A DNA stretch of 33,124 bases from Clostridiales bacterium (GTDB taxonomy: Bacteria > Bacillota > Clostridia > Oscillospirales > Oscillospiraceae): the NCBI GenBank assembly GCA_022781505.1, contig JALETK010000046.1, positions 1 through 33,124 of the forward strand, given 5' to 3'. A program made the translations under genes and the position numbers. The notes beneath the pieces are model-generated. The model saw nothing but the letters and a program-made list of their open reading frames with translations, was not told the origin of the DNA and searched no databases. Below are positions 1-7,724 of the stretch, in pieces. Positions within the stretch are counted from its first letter, which is position 1. Every line of letters starts with the position of its first letter.

Positions 1-1199
1 TGATTGAACCTGGAAATCAGCTCCGCCATACCGATGCCGGCCAGGACGCCAATGAGGCCGCCCAGGCAGGTGAGCACCGCCGCCTCCGTCAGGAACTGCC
101 AGAGGATTCTCCGGCGCTTGGCGCCCAGGGCCTTTTTCAGGCCGATTTCACTAGTTCGCTCCGTGACGGAGACCAGCATGATGTTCATAACGCCAATGCC
201 GCCCACCAGCAGGGAGATGCTGGCAATCCAAATCAGCTGATTGTTTGTGGCGTTGCTCATCTCCTGCAGGTGCTGGGCCTGCTCCAGCAGGTCCTCGCTG
301 CGGTAGGAGAAGCCGGTGCTGTTCTCACCGCTGCCGGAGGCCTCCATGTCCACCTCGGCAATGTCTCCTCCGTCCAGGGGATCTGCGCCGGTTCCGGAGG
401 CGGCGCTCCGGGTGATCTGGCTCTCCGTCAGGGCGTCGGCAACGTTCTTTCCGGCCCGGGTCATGTCGTCAGTGCTGTTGGCCCGAACCGCCACCGTCTG
501 GGGCTCGTCAAACCGGTAGAGCACCGGCCATGTGCTGTCCGGGACAAACACGGCGTTGCCGGAGGTGTCGGAATAGAGGTAATACTCGTTCATGTTCTCG
601 ATGGTGGGCTCGAAGGTCTTGGTCTGGGTGACAACCCCCACCACAGTGAAGGCGTCCCCCTTGATCTCCAGCACCTTGCCAATGGGGTCCTCCCCCTCAA
701 ACAGGCTGCCCGCGGCCTTGTCGTCCACAATGGCAACCTTCCTGTAATTCTCAAAGTCGGAATCCAGGAAGCCCCGTCCCTGAACCAGCTGATAGCCGTT
801 CACGGAAAAATACGCCCGGTCTACGCCGTACAGGGTGCCGCTGAGAGAATTATTCTTGTAGTACACATTCTCCCCATAGACGGAGCGGGAGCGATAGAAG
901 GAAACCTTGTCCACACCGCCCAGGCTCTCCAACTCCGCCCGGCGCTCCTCGGAAATGGCGCTGACGCCGCTGGGAAGGCCCCACTGCATGTCATAGGGGT
1001 TGTTGGACTGGTATAGCTGGACGGTGACCACGTTGTTGCCGGAGCCAATGAGATTCTGCTTGATCTGCTCATTGGTTCCTTTGATGGTGGACACGATGGT
1101 GATGATGGCGGCAATGCCGATGATAATGCCCAGCATGGTCAGCACGGAGCGTAGCTTATGGCCCCAAATGCCCTGAAAGGCTAATCTGATGTTTTCCAT
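1..1199 (-). CDS. MacB-like ABC transporter permease (3' end outside window)
   Basis: FtsX/MacB-type permease of an efflux ABC transporter. About 399 residues are visible and the frame stays open to base 1, so the C-terminus is missing. The N-terminus (MENIRLAFQGIWGHKLRSVL) leads into a first membrane helix at about residues 17-39. A large extracytoplasmic MacB_PCD-type domain follows to about residue 320, including the usual 'YFSVNGYQLVQGRGF' and 'VAIVDDKAA' stretches. A second helix then starts near 'WIASISLLVGGIGVMNIML', followed by the conserved cytoplasmic 'ERTSEIGLKKALGAKRR' loop and the start of a third helix. The start is fixed by TAAGGAGG directly upstream, which overlaps the stop of the preceding adaptor gene 12 bases away. 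It is the last visible gene of the adaptor-ATPase-adaptor-permease operon. The substrate cannot be told from sequence. Confidence 0.93.
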   Translation of the reverse strand, partial: MENIRLAFQGIWGHKLRSVLTMLGIIIGIAAIITIVSTIKGTNEQIKQNLIGSGNNVVTVQLYQSNNPYDMQWGLPSGVSAISEERRAELESLGGVDKVSFYRSRSVYGENVYYKNNSLSGTLYGVDRAYFSVNGYQLVQGRGFLDSDFENYRKVAIVDDKAAGSLFEGEDPIGKVLEIKGDAFTVVGVVTQTKTFEPTIENMNEYYLYSDTSGNAVFVPDSTWPVLYRFDEPQTVAVRANSTDDMTRAGKNVADALTESQITRSAASGTGADPLDGGDIAEVDMEASGSGENSTGFSYRSEDLLEQAQHLQEMSNATNNQLIWIASISLLVGGIGVMNIMLVSVTERTSEIGLKKALGAKRRRILWQFLTEAAVLTCLGGLIGVLAGIGMAELISRFN

Positions 1200-1211
1200 A
1201 CGGCCGCCTCC

Positions 1212-3068
1212 TTAATAGTTCTCATAGAGCTCAGAGGTATTTGCTTCCTCCGTCGGTGAGCCCACCTTCAGATTGGAGCCGTAGGGGAAGGCGACGCAGT
1301 CATCTTTGCTCAGGCCGCTTACAATCATGGTGTAAGAGCCGTAGAGGGAGGGCCCCGTCTCCACCATCCGCTTCTCCAGAAGGCCATCGTCGCCTCTGAC
1401 ATAGACGTAGGAGACGCCGTTTTCCGAGCGGATAAAGGCATTCTCCAGATAGAAGTCCTCTGTCCCCTCATTGGAGGCAGAATAGGTGATCTGGGCATAG
1501 GAGCCGGTCTGGAGATCGGCGCTCTCATCCACGCTTACCGTGAAGGGATAGTAGGACACATTGGGATTGCCGCCCATGTAGCCGTACCGCTCCGTGGGAT
1601 AGTCCCCAATGGCGGTGATGGTCCCCTCATAGGTGGCTCCCATACTCCAGTCAAGAACCTCCACGCTCTGGCCCAGGGTCAGGGTGTCCAGATTCAACTC
1701 ACTGACCGTACCCTGAATCAGGAAGCCGCCGCCGCCGGAGACCTTGATCATCGGCTCGTTGTTGGCCAGGGCCTCCTCGGGAGAGAGTACGGAAACCACA
1801 TAGCCGTCAATGTCGCTGACGACCACGCCGTTGTCAAACTCCTTCTGCATGATGCTGTACTCCGCCTCTGCCATCTTAATGGAGAACTGCAGCTCCTTGA
1901 TCTCCGCCTCCTTGTCGGCCCGCATCTGAGCAATTTCACTGGAGGTGTAGCCGCTGTTCATATTGATGCCGCCGGAGGAGCCGGAAGAGGAGCCAGAGGA
2001 GCCGCCGGAGGTCGATCCGTCATCCTTGGGCGTCTCATCCGCCTGGAAGAACACAATGGAATACCGGGGAACCTCCACATAGACTTCCCCGGGATCGGGC
2101 TCCGTGGGAGAGGTGGGATCTGTGGGCTCCGTGTCCTGGGTCGGGTCTGTATTCTCCGTGGGGTCCGTATCCTCTGTGGAAGAGGTGTCCTCCGTGGCCT
2201 CGGTCTCCTGAGGCGGAACGGTTGACTCCGGAGATGTGGTGTCCTGGATATTCCCGGAGGGGTCCGTCTGAACATCCGTCAGGAAATGAACCCCATAGTC
2301 CCCGGAGCTGGCGGAGGCCTGGAGCGCGTGCGCTCCCACAGCGGGAACCCGAGAGATCTCCACCGTGATCTCCATGCCAATCCGGCTGATCACGTCTCCC
2401 GCAGCCTTGTCCTTCTCCCGAACCTCCACAATCACATAGGTCGCGGTGTCATTTCCCAGAAGCGCCGCGAGAATGTCGTTGTTGAATGTGGTTTTCTGCT
2501 TTGCCCAGACAATTCTGGGGCTCCCGGCGGTGCCCTGCCCGCCGAGAATCAGGTACTCCTCCCCGGCGTTAAACTCCCGGGTGGGCTGGTTCTCCGATGG
2601 GGCAGTTGTGGATGTGGCTTTTGTGGTGGTCTTTGTGGTGGAGGGCGTGGTGGTGTAGGAGATGGGCTTCATCTTCTTGATTTCCGCCAGCTGCTCCTGA
2701 GCGTCCTCCAGGCGGAGCTTGCTCCGCTGAATTTCCAGCTTTGCCCGGTCCAGAGACAGCTGGGAGAGAGTGGTGTCATAGGCCATGAGCTTGCTTCCCT
2801 TGGAAACCCGCTGCCCCTCCTGCACATACACATCCGTCACCTCCTGGGTGGCGGAGACATAGACCGTCTGGAGCTTGTCCGTGGTGATCATTCCGTCGGT
2901 GGTGGTGGAGTTGTCCCCGTTCTGTGTCCAGAGCCAGTTGTCCGTAATATTGTACACATGAACCGGTTCTTTTTTCCGGTTGGCAGCGTATAGGCCGATT
3001 CCCGCACCGATGGCGCACACCAGCACCACGCTGACAATGGGAATCCATATTTTCTTACGCTTCTTCAT
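1212..3068 (-). CDS. HlyD/MacA-like membrane-fusion protein, second adaptor
   Basis: Periplasmic-adaptor-type (membrane fusion) protein, 618 residues, expected to be anchored outside the membrane and to couple the ABC ATPase/permease to substrate. Residues 7-28 form one membrane anchor. Lipoyl/barrel-sandwich halves lie at about 66-95 and 418-450 ('DIDGYVVSVLSPEEAL'). Two coiled-coil helices (about 99-136 and 376-413) are separated by an unusually long insert containing a Thr-rich patch (about 140-165), a globular stretch, an acidic Thr/Pro repeat (about 285-327) and a Ser/Gly linker (about 350-365). Beta-barrel and membrane-proximal domains follow to the end. I chose the ATG at 3068 because it gives the signal-anchor start; it overlaps the end of the ATPase gene by 14 bases. 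Longer in-frame starts would run through the ATPase gene. At 618 residues it is much longer than ordinary MacA/YknX proteins, because of the insert. Confidence 0.88.
   Translation of the reverse strand: MKKRKKIWIPIVSVVLVCAIGAGIGLYAANRKKEPVHVYNITDNWLWTQNGDNSTTTDGMITTDKLQTVYVSATQEVTDVYVQEGQRVSKGSKLMAYDTTLSQLSLDRAKLEIQRSKLRLEDAQEQLAEIKKMKPISYTTTPSTTKTTTKATSTTAPSENQPTREFNAGEEYLILGGQGTAGSPRIVWAKQKTTFNNDILAALLGNDTATYVIVEVREKDKAAGDVISRIGMEITVEISRVPAVGAHALQASASSGDYGVHFLTDVQTDPSGNIQDTTSPESTVPPQETEATEDTSSTEDTDPTENTDPTQDTEPTDPTSPTEPDPGEVYVEVPRYSIVFFQADETPKDDGSTSGGSSGSSSGSSGGINMNSGYTSSEIAQMRADKEAEIKELQFSIKMAEAEYSIMQKEFDNGVVVSDIDGYVVSVLSPEEALANNEPMIKVSGGGGFLIQGTVSELNLDTLTLGQSVEVLDWSMGATYEGTITAIGDYPTERYGYMGGNPNVSYYPFTVSVDESADLQTGSYAQITYSASNEGTEDFYLENAFIRSENGVSYVYVRGDDGLLEKRMVETGPSLYGSYTMIVSGLSKDDCVAFPYGSNLKVGSPTEEANTSELYENY
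2086..2215 (-). repeat. low-complexity acidic Thr/Pro coding repeat
   Basis: Inside the second adaptor gene the minus strand codes for repeated T-E-D/N-T-D-P-T units (about residues 285-327). The plus strand shows the matching 'tccgtggggtccgt'-like periodicity. A Ser/Gly run follows at 1975-2020. Such stretches usually form flexible, extended linkers on the cell surface and are prone to slippage in length. Confidence 0.6.
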
Positions 3069-3846
3069 CGGTATTTCCCTCCTCCCGGTCGGTAGCCAGC
3101 AGGCGGTCCAACCGCGCCATAAAATCCTCCTCCCCGGCCCCGGAGCCGGAGTGCGCAGTCGGCGCAGGGGCGGTGGAGGCGCTGTCCAGAAGCTGGCCGT
3201 CCAGAATGTGATAGGTCGTGTTCGCACAGGCCGCAATGGAGGGCTCGTGGGTAATCATTAAAATGGTCATTCCCCGGTCCGCAAGGCCCCGGAAGATATC
3301 CATAATCTGATAGCCCGAGGCAGTATCCAGAGCGCCTGTGGGTTCGTCAGCCAGGAGGATCTCCGGCTTTCCGACCATGGCCCGGGCAATGGCCACCCGC
3401 TGGCACTGGCCGCCGGAGAGCTGATTGGGATAGAAATTTAACCGCTCCTCCAGACCGACCGCCTCCAGCGCCTCCTTTGCCCTGGCCCGGCGCTCCTTCA
3501 GAGAGACGCCGGCGTACAGCAGCGGCAGCGCCACATTGTCCAGCGCCGTCATCTTCGGCAGCAGATAAAAATTCTGGAACACAAAGCCGATGTGCTTGTT
3601 CCGAACCTCCGCCAGCTGGTTGTCGGACATGGCGCCCACGTCCTCGCCCTTGAGATAATAGGCCCCGGAGGTGGGCAGATCCAGGCAGCCAATCAGATTC
3701 ATGAGGGTGGTTTTGCCGGAGCCGGAGGGACCCATGATGGCGATATAGTCCCCCTCGTTCACCTGCAGGTTCACGTTCTTCAGAACCGGTACCGGCTCCT
3801 TTCCACGAAAATAGTCCTTACAGACGTCACGCAATTCCAAAATCAT
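3055..3846 (-). CDS. MacB/LolD-type ABC transporter ATP-binding protein
   Basis: Cytoplasmic ATPase of the efflux complex, 263 residues. Walker [10 protein letters not shown] (39-47), Q-loop Q91, signature LSGGQ (143-147), Walker [10 protein letters not shown] (163-171) and H-loop H200 are all intact. The fold matches the MacB/LolD/YknY family that works with FtsX-type permeases. The start ATG at 3846 follows a GGGAGG site and lies four bases after the preceding adaptor's stop, so translation is probably coupled. The longer open frame upstream is only the adaptor gene read in another frame. After the canonical domain there is an Ala/Pro/Ser-rich tail of about 45 residues (roughly 214-263), unusual for this family. 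Its gene overlaps the start of the next adaptor. Confidence 0.95.
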   Translation of the reverse strand: MILELRDVCKDYFRGKEPVPVLKNVNLQVNEGDYIAIMGPSGSGKTTLMNLIGCLDLPTSGAYYLKGEDVGAMSDNQLAEVRNKHIGFVFQNFYLLPKMTALDNVALPLLYAGVSLKERRARAKEALEAVGLEERLNFYPNQLSGGQCQRVAIARAMVGKPEILLADEPTGALDTASGYQIMDIFRGLADRGMTILMITHEPSIAACANTTYHILDGQLLDSASTAPAPTAHSGSGAGEEDFMARLDRLLATDREEGNTDEEA

Positions 3847-3850
3847 CGGC

Positions 3851-5275
3851 TCAGCCTCCCAAATTGCCGGAGCTCGCGGCATTGGTGGCTCCCATGTTGC
3901 CGTCGGAAGCGGTACCGGAGCCGGAGCTGGGGAACGCCGGGGTGCCCAGGGTGGGCTCCGGGATGTCCTCCCCTGCCGGGATGGAGACGTCCTCGCCGGC
4001 CACGTCACCCGGCTGCAGCTCCTCCTGCCAGGCGCCGTCCTCCACAGGAAGCCCCCCGTTCTCCAGATCCGGCTCAGCAAACTCCTCGCCGGTTCCGTCT
4101 GTGGCGGGGGTCACCTTGGAGTAGTCCCTGGTCGCACTGGCACCCTCCACGCAGGTCTCGTCCGGGAAGGCAATGTAATCGTCCACGGTCAGGCCGTCCA
4201 GAATCTCATAGGCCATGCTCAGTTCATCATAGGCGCCCAGAGTCACATAGCGCTTCTCCAGACGCTCCTTGCCGTTGTCCGCCCAGACATACGCCCTGGG
4301 GGTCTCCTCCTCCGGAGCCTCCTCATAGCAGATGTAGTATTCCGGCAGCCACAGGCCCTCGCCGGTTCCGATCTCTCCGTTGTTTACCTCCAGATAGACA
4401 TGCTGGCCCAGCATCAGCCCCTCGGCGCTGTCCAGCTCCACATAGAAGGGGTACTTGCTGGTGCTGGTCATCTCGTCGGAGGGATATACACCGTAGTACA
4501 TGGAGCTGCTGTCCTGAATGGTGCTCTCCAGATCCACCAGGGTGACCACGCCGGTCCACATCTGCTCCGGGTCCTGCCGGGAGGTAATCCGCATGGCTGT
4601 GCCCTCGGTGATGGTGCCCAGGTTCATCTCATTGATGGTGCCCTTGACCCGGTAGGAGCCGGTCTTCTGGATGGATATGTAGGCCTTGGGGTTTCCGTAC
4701 TCGTCCATCCCGCTCTCGCTGATGGAGACGATCCGTCCGGCAATGGGAGAGAGGATCTCCGCATTGGCAAGGGTGGTTTTGGTCTGGTTGATCTCCTTCT
4801 GCTTGACTTTGATATTGTAATCATTTTCGTTTTTTTCCGCCTGCTTGGACGAAATCTCAATATCATAGCTCAGCTGATCTTCCTTGCTTGCCTTCTTCTG
4901 TTCGTTGGTCAGCTTGGTGATCTGAGACTGGAGGGTGGAAGAGGTCTGCTGCAGCCGCTCCAGCTCCAGCTCCTGCTTCTCCAGCTCCAGCTGCAGGGCC
5001 TCGGAGTCATACTCGAACAGCACGTCTCCCTGGTTCACATCCTGGCCCTCAGAGACATACAGCTTGGAGACCTGCCGGCTGGTGTCCCGCTGGATCTCCG
5101 TCACCTGCTCGGAGACCACCACACCCGCGAATTTGTCATTCACGGCGATGCTTCCGTAGCCTGTAATCTCCCCCACGTTCTCCACATAGACCATGGTATC
5201 CGGCTCGTTGCTGCAGCCCCACAGGCCCAAAAGGGCTGCGGCGCTCAGGGCAGCGGCAATCCATTTTTTACTCAT
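3851..5275 (-). CDS. HlyD/MacA-like adaptor lipoprotein, first adaptor
   Basis: Membrane-fusion protein, 474 residues, first gene of the efflux operon. The signal peptide ends in a lipobox (LLGLWGC, Cys21), so it is probably a lipoprotein on the outer face of the membrane. The two halves of the barrel-sandwich domain are at about 66-91 ('LYVSEGQDVNQGDVLFEYDS') and 174-190 ('ILSPIAGRIVSISESG'). They are separated by a long coiled coil (about 92-172), and beta-barrel and C-terminal domains follow. The tail after about residue 405 is acidic and Gly/Ser/Pro-rich. An ATG five codons upstream is possible, but the GGAGGG ribosome site overlaps that ATG and is correctly spaced for the ATG at 5275. 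Only this adaptor carries a lipobox; the second one has a membrane anchor instead. Confidence 0.9.
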   Translation of the reverse strand: MSKKWIAAALSAAALLGLWGCSNEPDTMVYVENVGEITGYGSIAVNDKFAGVVVSEQVTEIQRDTSRQVSKLYVSEGQDVNQGDVLFEYDSEALQLELEKQELELERLQQTSSTLQSQITKLTNEQKKASKEDQLSYDIEISSKQAEKNENDYNIKVKQKEINQTKTTLANAEILSPIAGRIVSISESGMDEYGNPKAYISIQKTGSYRVKGTINEMNLGTITEGTAMRITSRQDPEQMWTGVVTLVDLESTIQDSSSMYYGVYPSDEMTSTSKYPFYVELDSAEGLMLGQHVYLEVNNGEIGTGEGLWLPEYYICYEEAPEEETPRAYVWADNGKERLEKRYVTLGAYDELSMAYEILDGLTVDDYIAFPDETCVEGASATRDYSKVTPATDGTGEEFAEPDLENGGLPVEDGAWQEELQPGDVAGEDVSIPAGEDIPEPTLGTPAFPSSGSGTASDGNMGATNAASSGNLGG

Positions 5276-5310
5276 AAGCGTACCCTCCAAATACAGTACT
5301 TACTGAAGAA

Positions 5311-5339
5311 ATGATACTTGACTTCCCCGGGAAAGTCAA
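5311..5339 (-). promoter_or_regulatory. sigma-A promoter of the efflux operon
   Basis: On the minus strand: TTGACT (5339-5334), 17 bases, TATCAT (5316-5311). Transcription would begin near 5304 and leave a leader of about 30 bases containing the GGAGGG site of the first adaptor gene. Confidence 0.75.
5318..5339. promoter_or_regulatory. palindromic candidate operator
   Basis: A 22-base interrupted palindrome, TTGACTT-8 bases-AAGTCAA with a CCCGGG core, pairs at 20 of 22 positions. It covers the -35 box and most of the spacer of the efflux operon promoter, so a bound repressor would block RNA polymerase. The regulator is unknown. Confidence 0.5.
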
Positions 5340-5395
5340 CGGTTCCAACCCTTAAGAAAGCTTAAATTTCTGTAACATGTGTATGAACACCAACG

Positions 5396-5848
5396 TCAGA
5401 ACAGATCCACCATGTCCCGGTGGGTGCAGGCGACGGGAAGCTCCTTCAGCTCCTGCCGGGTAAACCAGCGGAGCTCCCTGGACTCGTGGCTCACCCGGAG
5501 CTCCGGCTCCCGCTCCAGCCGGGCCCGGTATAAAATCACCACCATGCGCCACACGGTTCCATCCTGATAACTGGCAATGCGCCCCCGCTCGGAAAAGACC
5601 CGCAGCTTCTGAAACGCCGCCTCCGGCAGGCGCAGGCCCGTCTCCTCATAGAGCTCTCTGGCAATGGCCCTGGTCTCCGGCTCCCGGCCCTTGACCTTTC
5701 CCCCGGGAAGACCCCACTGCCCGCAATCCCACCGCCGCTCCAAAAGCAGCTTTCCGTCCCACTCCAAAAGGACGTTCACCCCCAAATGGGTGGGCCGGTT
5801 GGGCTTGGGAGCCTCCGCCTCGTTGAGATAATACTTTGCAAATGCCAT
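5396..5848 (-). CDS. Nudix hydrolase
   Basis: Nudix-superfamily pyrophosphohydrolase, 150 residues, cytoplasmic. The Nudix box G-x5-E-x7-R-E-U-x-E-E-x-G-U is complete at residues 50-72, with the metal-binding R-E-L-Y-E-E-T-G-L core. It is preceded by 'WGLPGG', typical of MutT/ADP-ribose-type enzymes. The substrate (nucleotide, sugar nucleotide or damaged dNTP) cannot be assigned. I chose ATG 5848 because AAGGAG lies 10 bases upstream. An in-frame ATG at 5884 would add 12 residues but has no ribosome site. It lies upstream of the efflux operon on the same strand, but that operon has its own promoter. Confidence 0.9.
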   Translation of the reverse strand: MAFAKYYLNEAEAPKPNRPTHLGVNVLLEWDGKLLLERRWDCGQWGLPGGKVKGREPETRAIARELYEETGLRLPEAAFQKLRVFSERGRIASYQDGTVWRMVVILYRARLEREPELRVSHESRELRWFTRQELKELPVACTHRDMVDLF

Positions 5849-5892
5849 GAAGATGCCGCTCCTTCCTGCTTGAACTCTGGTCATTCCAGAAT

Positions 5893-5921
5893 ATCATACC
5901 ACCTTTTCCTCCGAAAAACAA
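5893..5921 (-). promoter_or_regulatory. possible promoter of the Nudix gene
   Basis: Minus strand: TTGTTT (5921-5916), 17 bases, TATGAT (5898-5893). The -10 box is good and the -35 weak. The spacing and the position 45 bases before the chosen start fit. Confidence 0.4.
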
Positions 5922-6124
5922 GCCAAAAGTCAGGTCAACCCCTGCAACGCAAAGAATGCAACTATACTTTTGGTACTGCTTCCACTGTCTGCGGCTCCTG
6001 TGTCCGGAGGAAGAGATAAAAGCCGGAGGGCCTACAGATTTGAAGTTGTGCTTGAAAAGGAACGAAAAAAGATTCATTTGCCGGCACCCCAGATGAGGCC
6101 GGAAGCTGCGCTGGATACACATAT

Positions 6125-6164
6125 GGATGGGCTACCTCAAAACGAATTCTGAAGCAGCCCATCC
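6125..6164 (-). terminator. weak hairpin after the AraC-type gene
   Basis: Perfect 9-base arms, GGATGGGCT and AGCCCATCC, with a 22-base loop, start 11 bases past the stop of the AraC-type gene. No U-run follows, so it may be a weak or factor-dependent terminator. Confidence 0.35.
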
Positions 6165-6175
6165 GATGGCGGGAT

Positions 6176-7057
6176 TTATCCGTTCTTTCTCACGGCCCGC
6201 AGCTCAATGTACCCCCGTTCCCCACGAGGCTCCAGTTGGATGCGGGGGTTTTTGTCGTCCCATTGGTAGCCAATGAGAGACGGGTCATAGCGGTTCATGG
6301 CCTGCTGCACGGCGTCGATGGCCTCGCAGTAGTCCTCCTCCCGGAAGGGCTCGCCCTGGAACATCAGGTACTCCGCCTCCGGCAGGGTGATGGTATCAAA
6401 ATCCTGGGGTACGGGGCCCTCATAGTCCACGGAGACCTCCACACCCTGGACATAGGTGGAGGTGCCGGGCTTCCTGTACGCTTCCGGCAGCCACAGGCAC
6501 ACCGGCTCGCCGCACAGAGAATCCATGCTCATCAGGATCCCCCAGACGTCGCAGCCCACCTCCGCACAATAGGCGAAATACGCCTCCGCCCGGAGACCCC
6601 GGCGGAGAATGACCTTCCGCTCCGGTTTTCTCACCAGCTGGACAAAAACACTGCGCACTTCTTTCATATGGCTCGCATCCTTTCTCAGTTCCCGGAATTT
6701 TACGCCATAGGGGATGAACAGCGGAATGGGAACCCTGGTTCTGGCGTACTCGCCGGGATTGCAGCCGAAGGCCCGGAAAAAGGCCCGCTGGAACCCGTCC
6801 ACACTCCCAAAGCCCTGGTCAAAGGCCGCGTCAATCACCCGGCAGGCCCCATGTTTAAGATCCATGGCCGACCGGGACAGACGCAGGCGGCGGATGTACT
6901 CCGCCGGGGTCAGCCCTGTGTACTGCCGGAACAGCCGGTAGGAGTGCCAGGGAGAAAAGCAGGAGACCCGTGCCAGCTGGGCCAGGGTGATCTCCCGGGT
7001 CAGATTCTCTTCAATATACTCCTGCATCCGCTGCACCGCCAGGATTTGCTCCGTCAC
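6176..7057 (-). CDS. AraC-family regulator with GyrI-like effector domain
   Basis: Transcription regulator, 293 residues. The N-terminal part (about 1-110) is an AraC/XylS double helix-turn-helix ('ITLAQLARVSCFSPWHSYRLF', then 'VIDAAFDQGFGSVDGFQRAF' and 'GCNPGEYAR'). The C-terminal part (about 130-290) is a GyrI/Rob-like small-molecule binding domain ending in 'YIELRAVRKNG'. This HTH-first, effector-second order is typical of Rob/SoxS-like regulators that sense drugs or other hydrophobic ligands. The start is a GTG at 7057 with GGAGG nine bases upstream and a perfect TATAAT just before it. The neighbouring efflux operon is a conceivable target, but no linked operator is visible. Confidence 0.9.
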   Translation of the reverse strand: MTEQILAVQRMQEYIEENLTREITLAQLARVSCFSPWHSYRLFRQYTGLTPAEYIRRLRLSRSAMDLKHGACRVIDAAFDQGFGSVDGFQRAFFRAFGCNPGEYARTRVPIPLFIPYGVKFRELRKDASHMKEVRSVFVQLVRKPERKVILRRGLRAEAYFAYCAEVGCDVWGILMSMDSLCGEPVCLWLPEAYRKPGTSTYVQGVEVSVDYEGPVPQDFDTITLPEAEYLMFQGEPFREEDYCEAIDAVQQAMNRYDPSLIGYQWDDKNPRIQLEPRGERGYIELRAVRKNG

Positions 7058-7082
7058 CCTTCATCACCTCCGGACTGGGTTC

Positions 7083-7088
7083 ATTATA
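7083..7088 (-). promoter_or_regulatory. -10 box of the AraC-type gene
   Basis: A perfect TATAAT on the minus strand, placing the transcript start near 7076 and leaving a leader of about 19 bases made up mostly of the ribosome site. No recognisable -35 box lies 16-18 bases upstream, so an activator may be needed. Confidence 0.5.
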
Positions 7089-7156
7089 CAGGATCTGAGA
7101 AAAACCTTCTCGACCTTTCTTGCCATTTCTTCCCGGGATGATGCCGGGCAGCATGA

Positions 7157-7197
7157 AACGCCTCCGGCCCGGGCATATACACAGGTTCGGAGGCGTT
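7157..7197 (-). terminator. hairpin after the GNAT gene
   Basis: Ten-base perfect arms AACGCCTCCG/CGGAGGCGTT with a 21-base loop, about 57 bases past the stop of the acetyltransferase gene. On the minus strand the stem is followed only by UUUC, so termination would be modest. Confidence 0.45.
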
Positions 7198-7253
7198 CTG
7201 ACCGGATAGTTCATCGGAGAGCCGGTATCCCCAGCAGGAGCAGGCCAGGCGTC

Positions 7254-7724
7254 CTATCCTCTGTGGACATACATTCTGCTCATCTCAGGCTCCCCGTCCC
7301 CCTGCACCATGCACAAGAACGTCCAGCCGTACCTCTCATAGAAGCCGGTGTGGTCTGTGATCAGATACAGCGTATCAACGCCAAAGGATTCCATATCCCC
7401 GCAGACATAGGCCAGGAGACGGCCTGCGATTCCCTTGCAGCGATGCTCCGGCTCCACATAGACGGCGCAGACGTTGGGGGTCAGATCCTTTCGGTCATGA
7501 AAATCATTTTCAATGACCCCCAGGCCCCCCACAATACCGCCGCTCTCCATGGCCAGATACCACTGGGGCACCGGCTGTCCGCCCTTCACACAGGCCGAAA
7601 TGCTCTCCTCATAGGCTGCCAGGGGGATACCCCACTTGGAATGAAACCACCGGGCAGCCGCTCCGGCCAGCTCCGGGTGCTCCCTCAGCTTCAAAAGCAC
7701 AGCTTCTTCTTTTCCTGTGTTCAT
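7254..7724 (-). CDS. GNAT-family N-acetyltransferase
   Basis: Acetyl-CoA-dependent acetyltransferase, 156 residues. The acetyl-CoA site is visible as 'CAVYVEPEHRCKGIAGRLLAYV' (R-x-x-G-x-A/G type) at about residues 92-113, followed by 'LYLITDHTGFYERYGW', a usual C-terminal element of the fold. Substrate unknown. The ATG at 7724 overlaps the stop of the flavodoxin-like gene (ATGA), with GAGGAG seven bases upstream, so the two are translationally coupled. A longer reading with an earlier start has no ribosome site. It is the last gene of the KTR-flavodoxin-GNAT operon. Confidence 0.9.
   Translation of the reverse strand: MNTGKEEAVLLKLREHPELAGAAARWFHSKWGIPLAAYEESISACVKGGQPVPQWYLAMESGGIVGGLGVIENDFHDRKDLTPNVCAVYVEPEHRCKGIAGRLLAYVCGDMESFGVDTLYLITDHTGFYERYGWTFLCMVQGDGEPEMSRMYVHRG

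Larger units (their letters stand above)
5849..6175. other. intergenic stretch without a supported gene
   Basis: Some 327 bases between the Nudix gene and the AraC-type gene. Short open frames exist on both strands, but none has a good ribosome site or a recognisable product. The stretch is more AT-rich than its neighbours. It holds the possible Nudix promoter near 5900 and a hairpin at 6125-6164; I see nothing else. Confidence 0.5.

Noticed and set aside
3055..4080. Longer reading of the ATPase gene starting far upstream
   Set aside because: The extra 78 residues are Arg/Pro-rich and overlap the adaptor gene in another frame. The ATG at 3846 has a good ribosome site and gives the normal family N-terminus.
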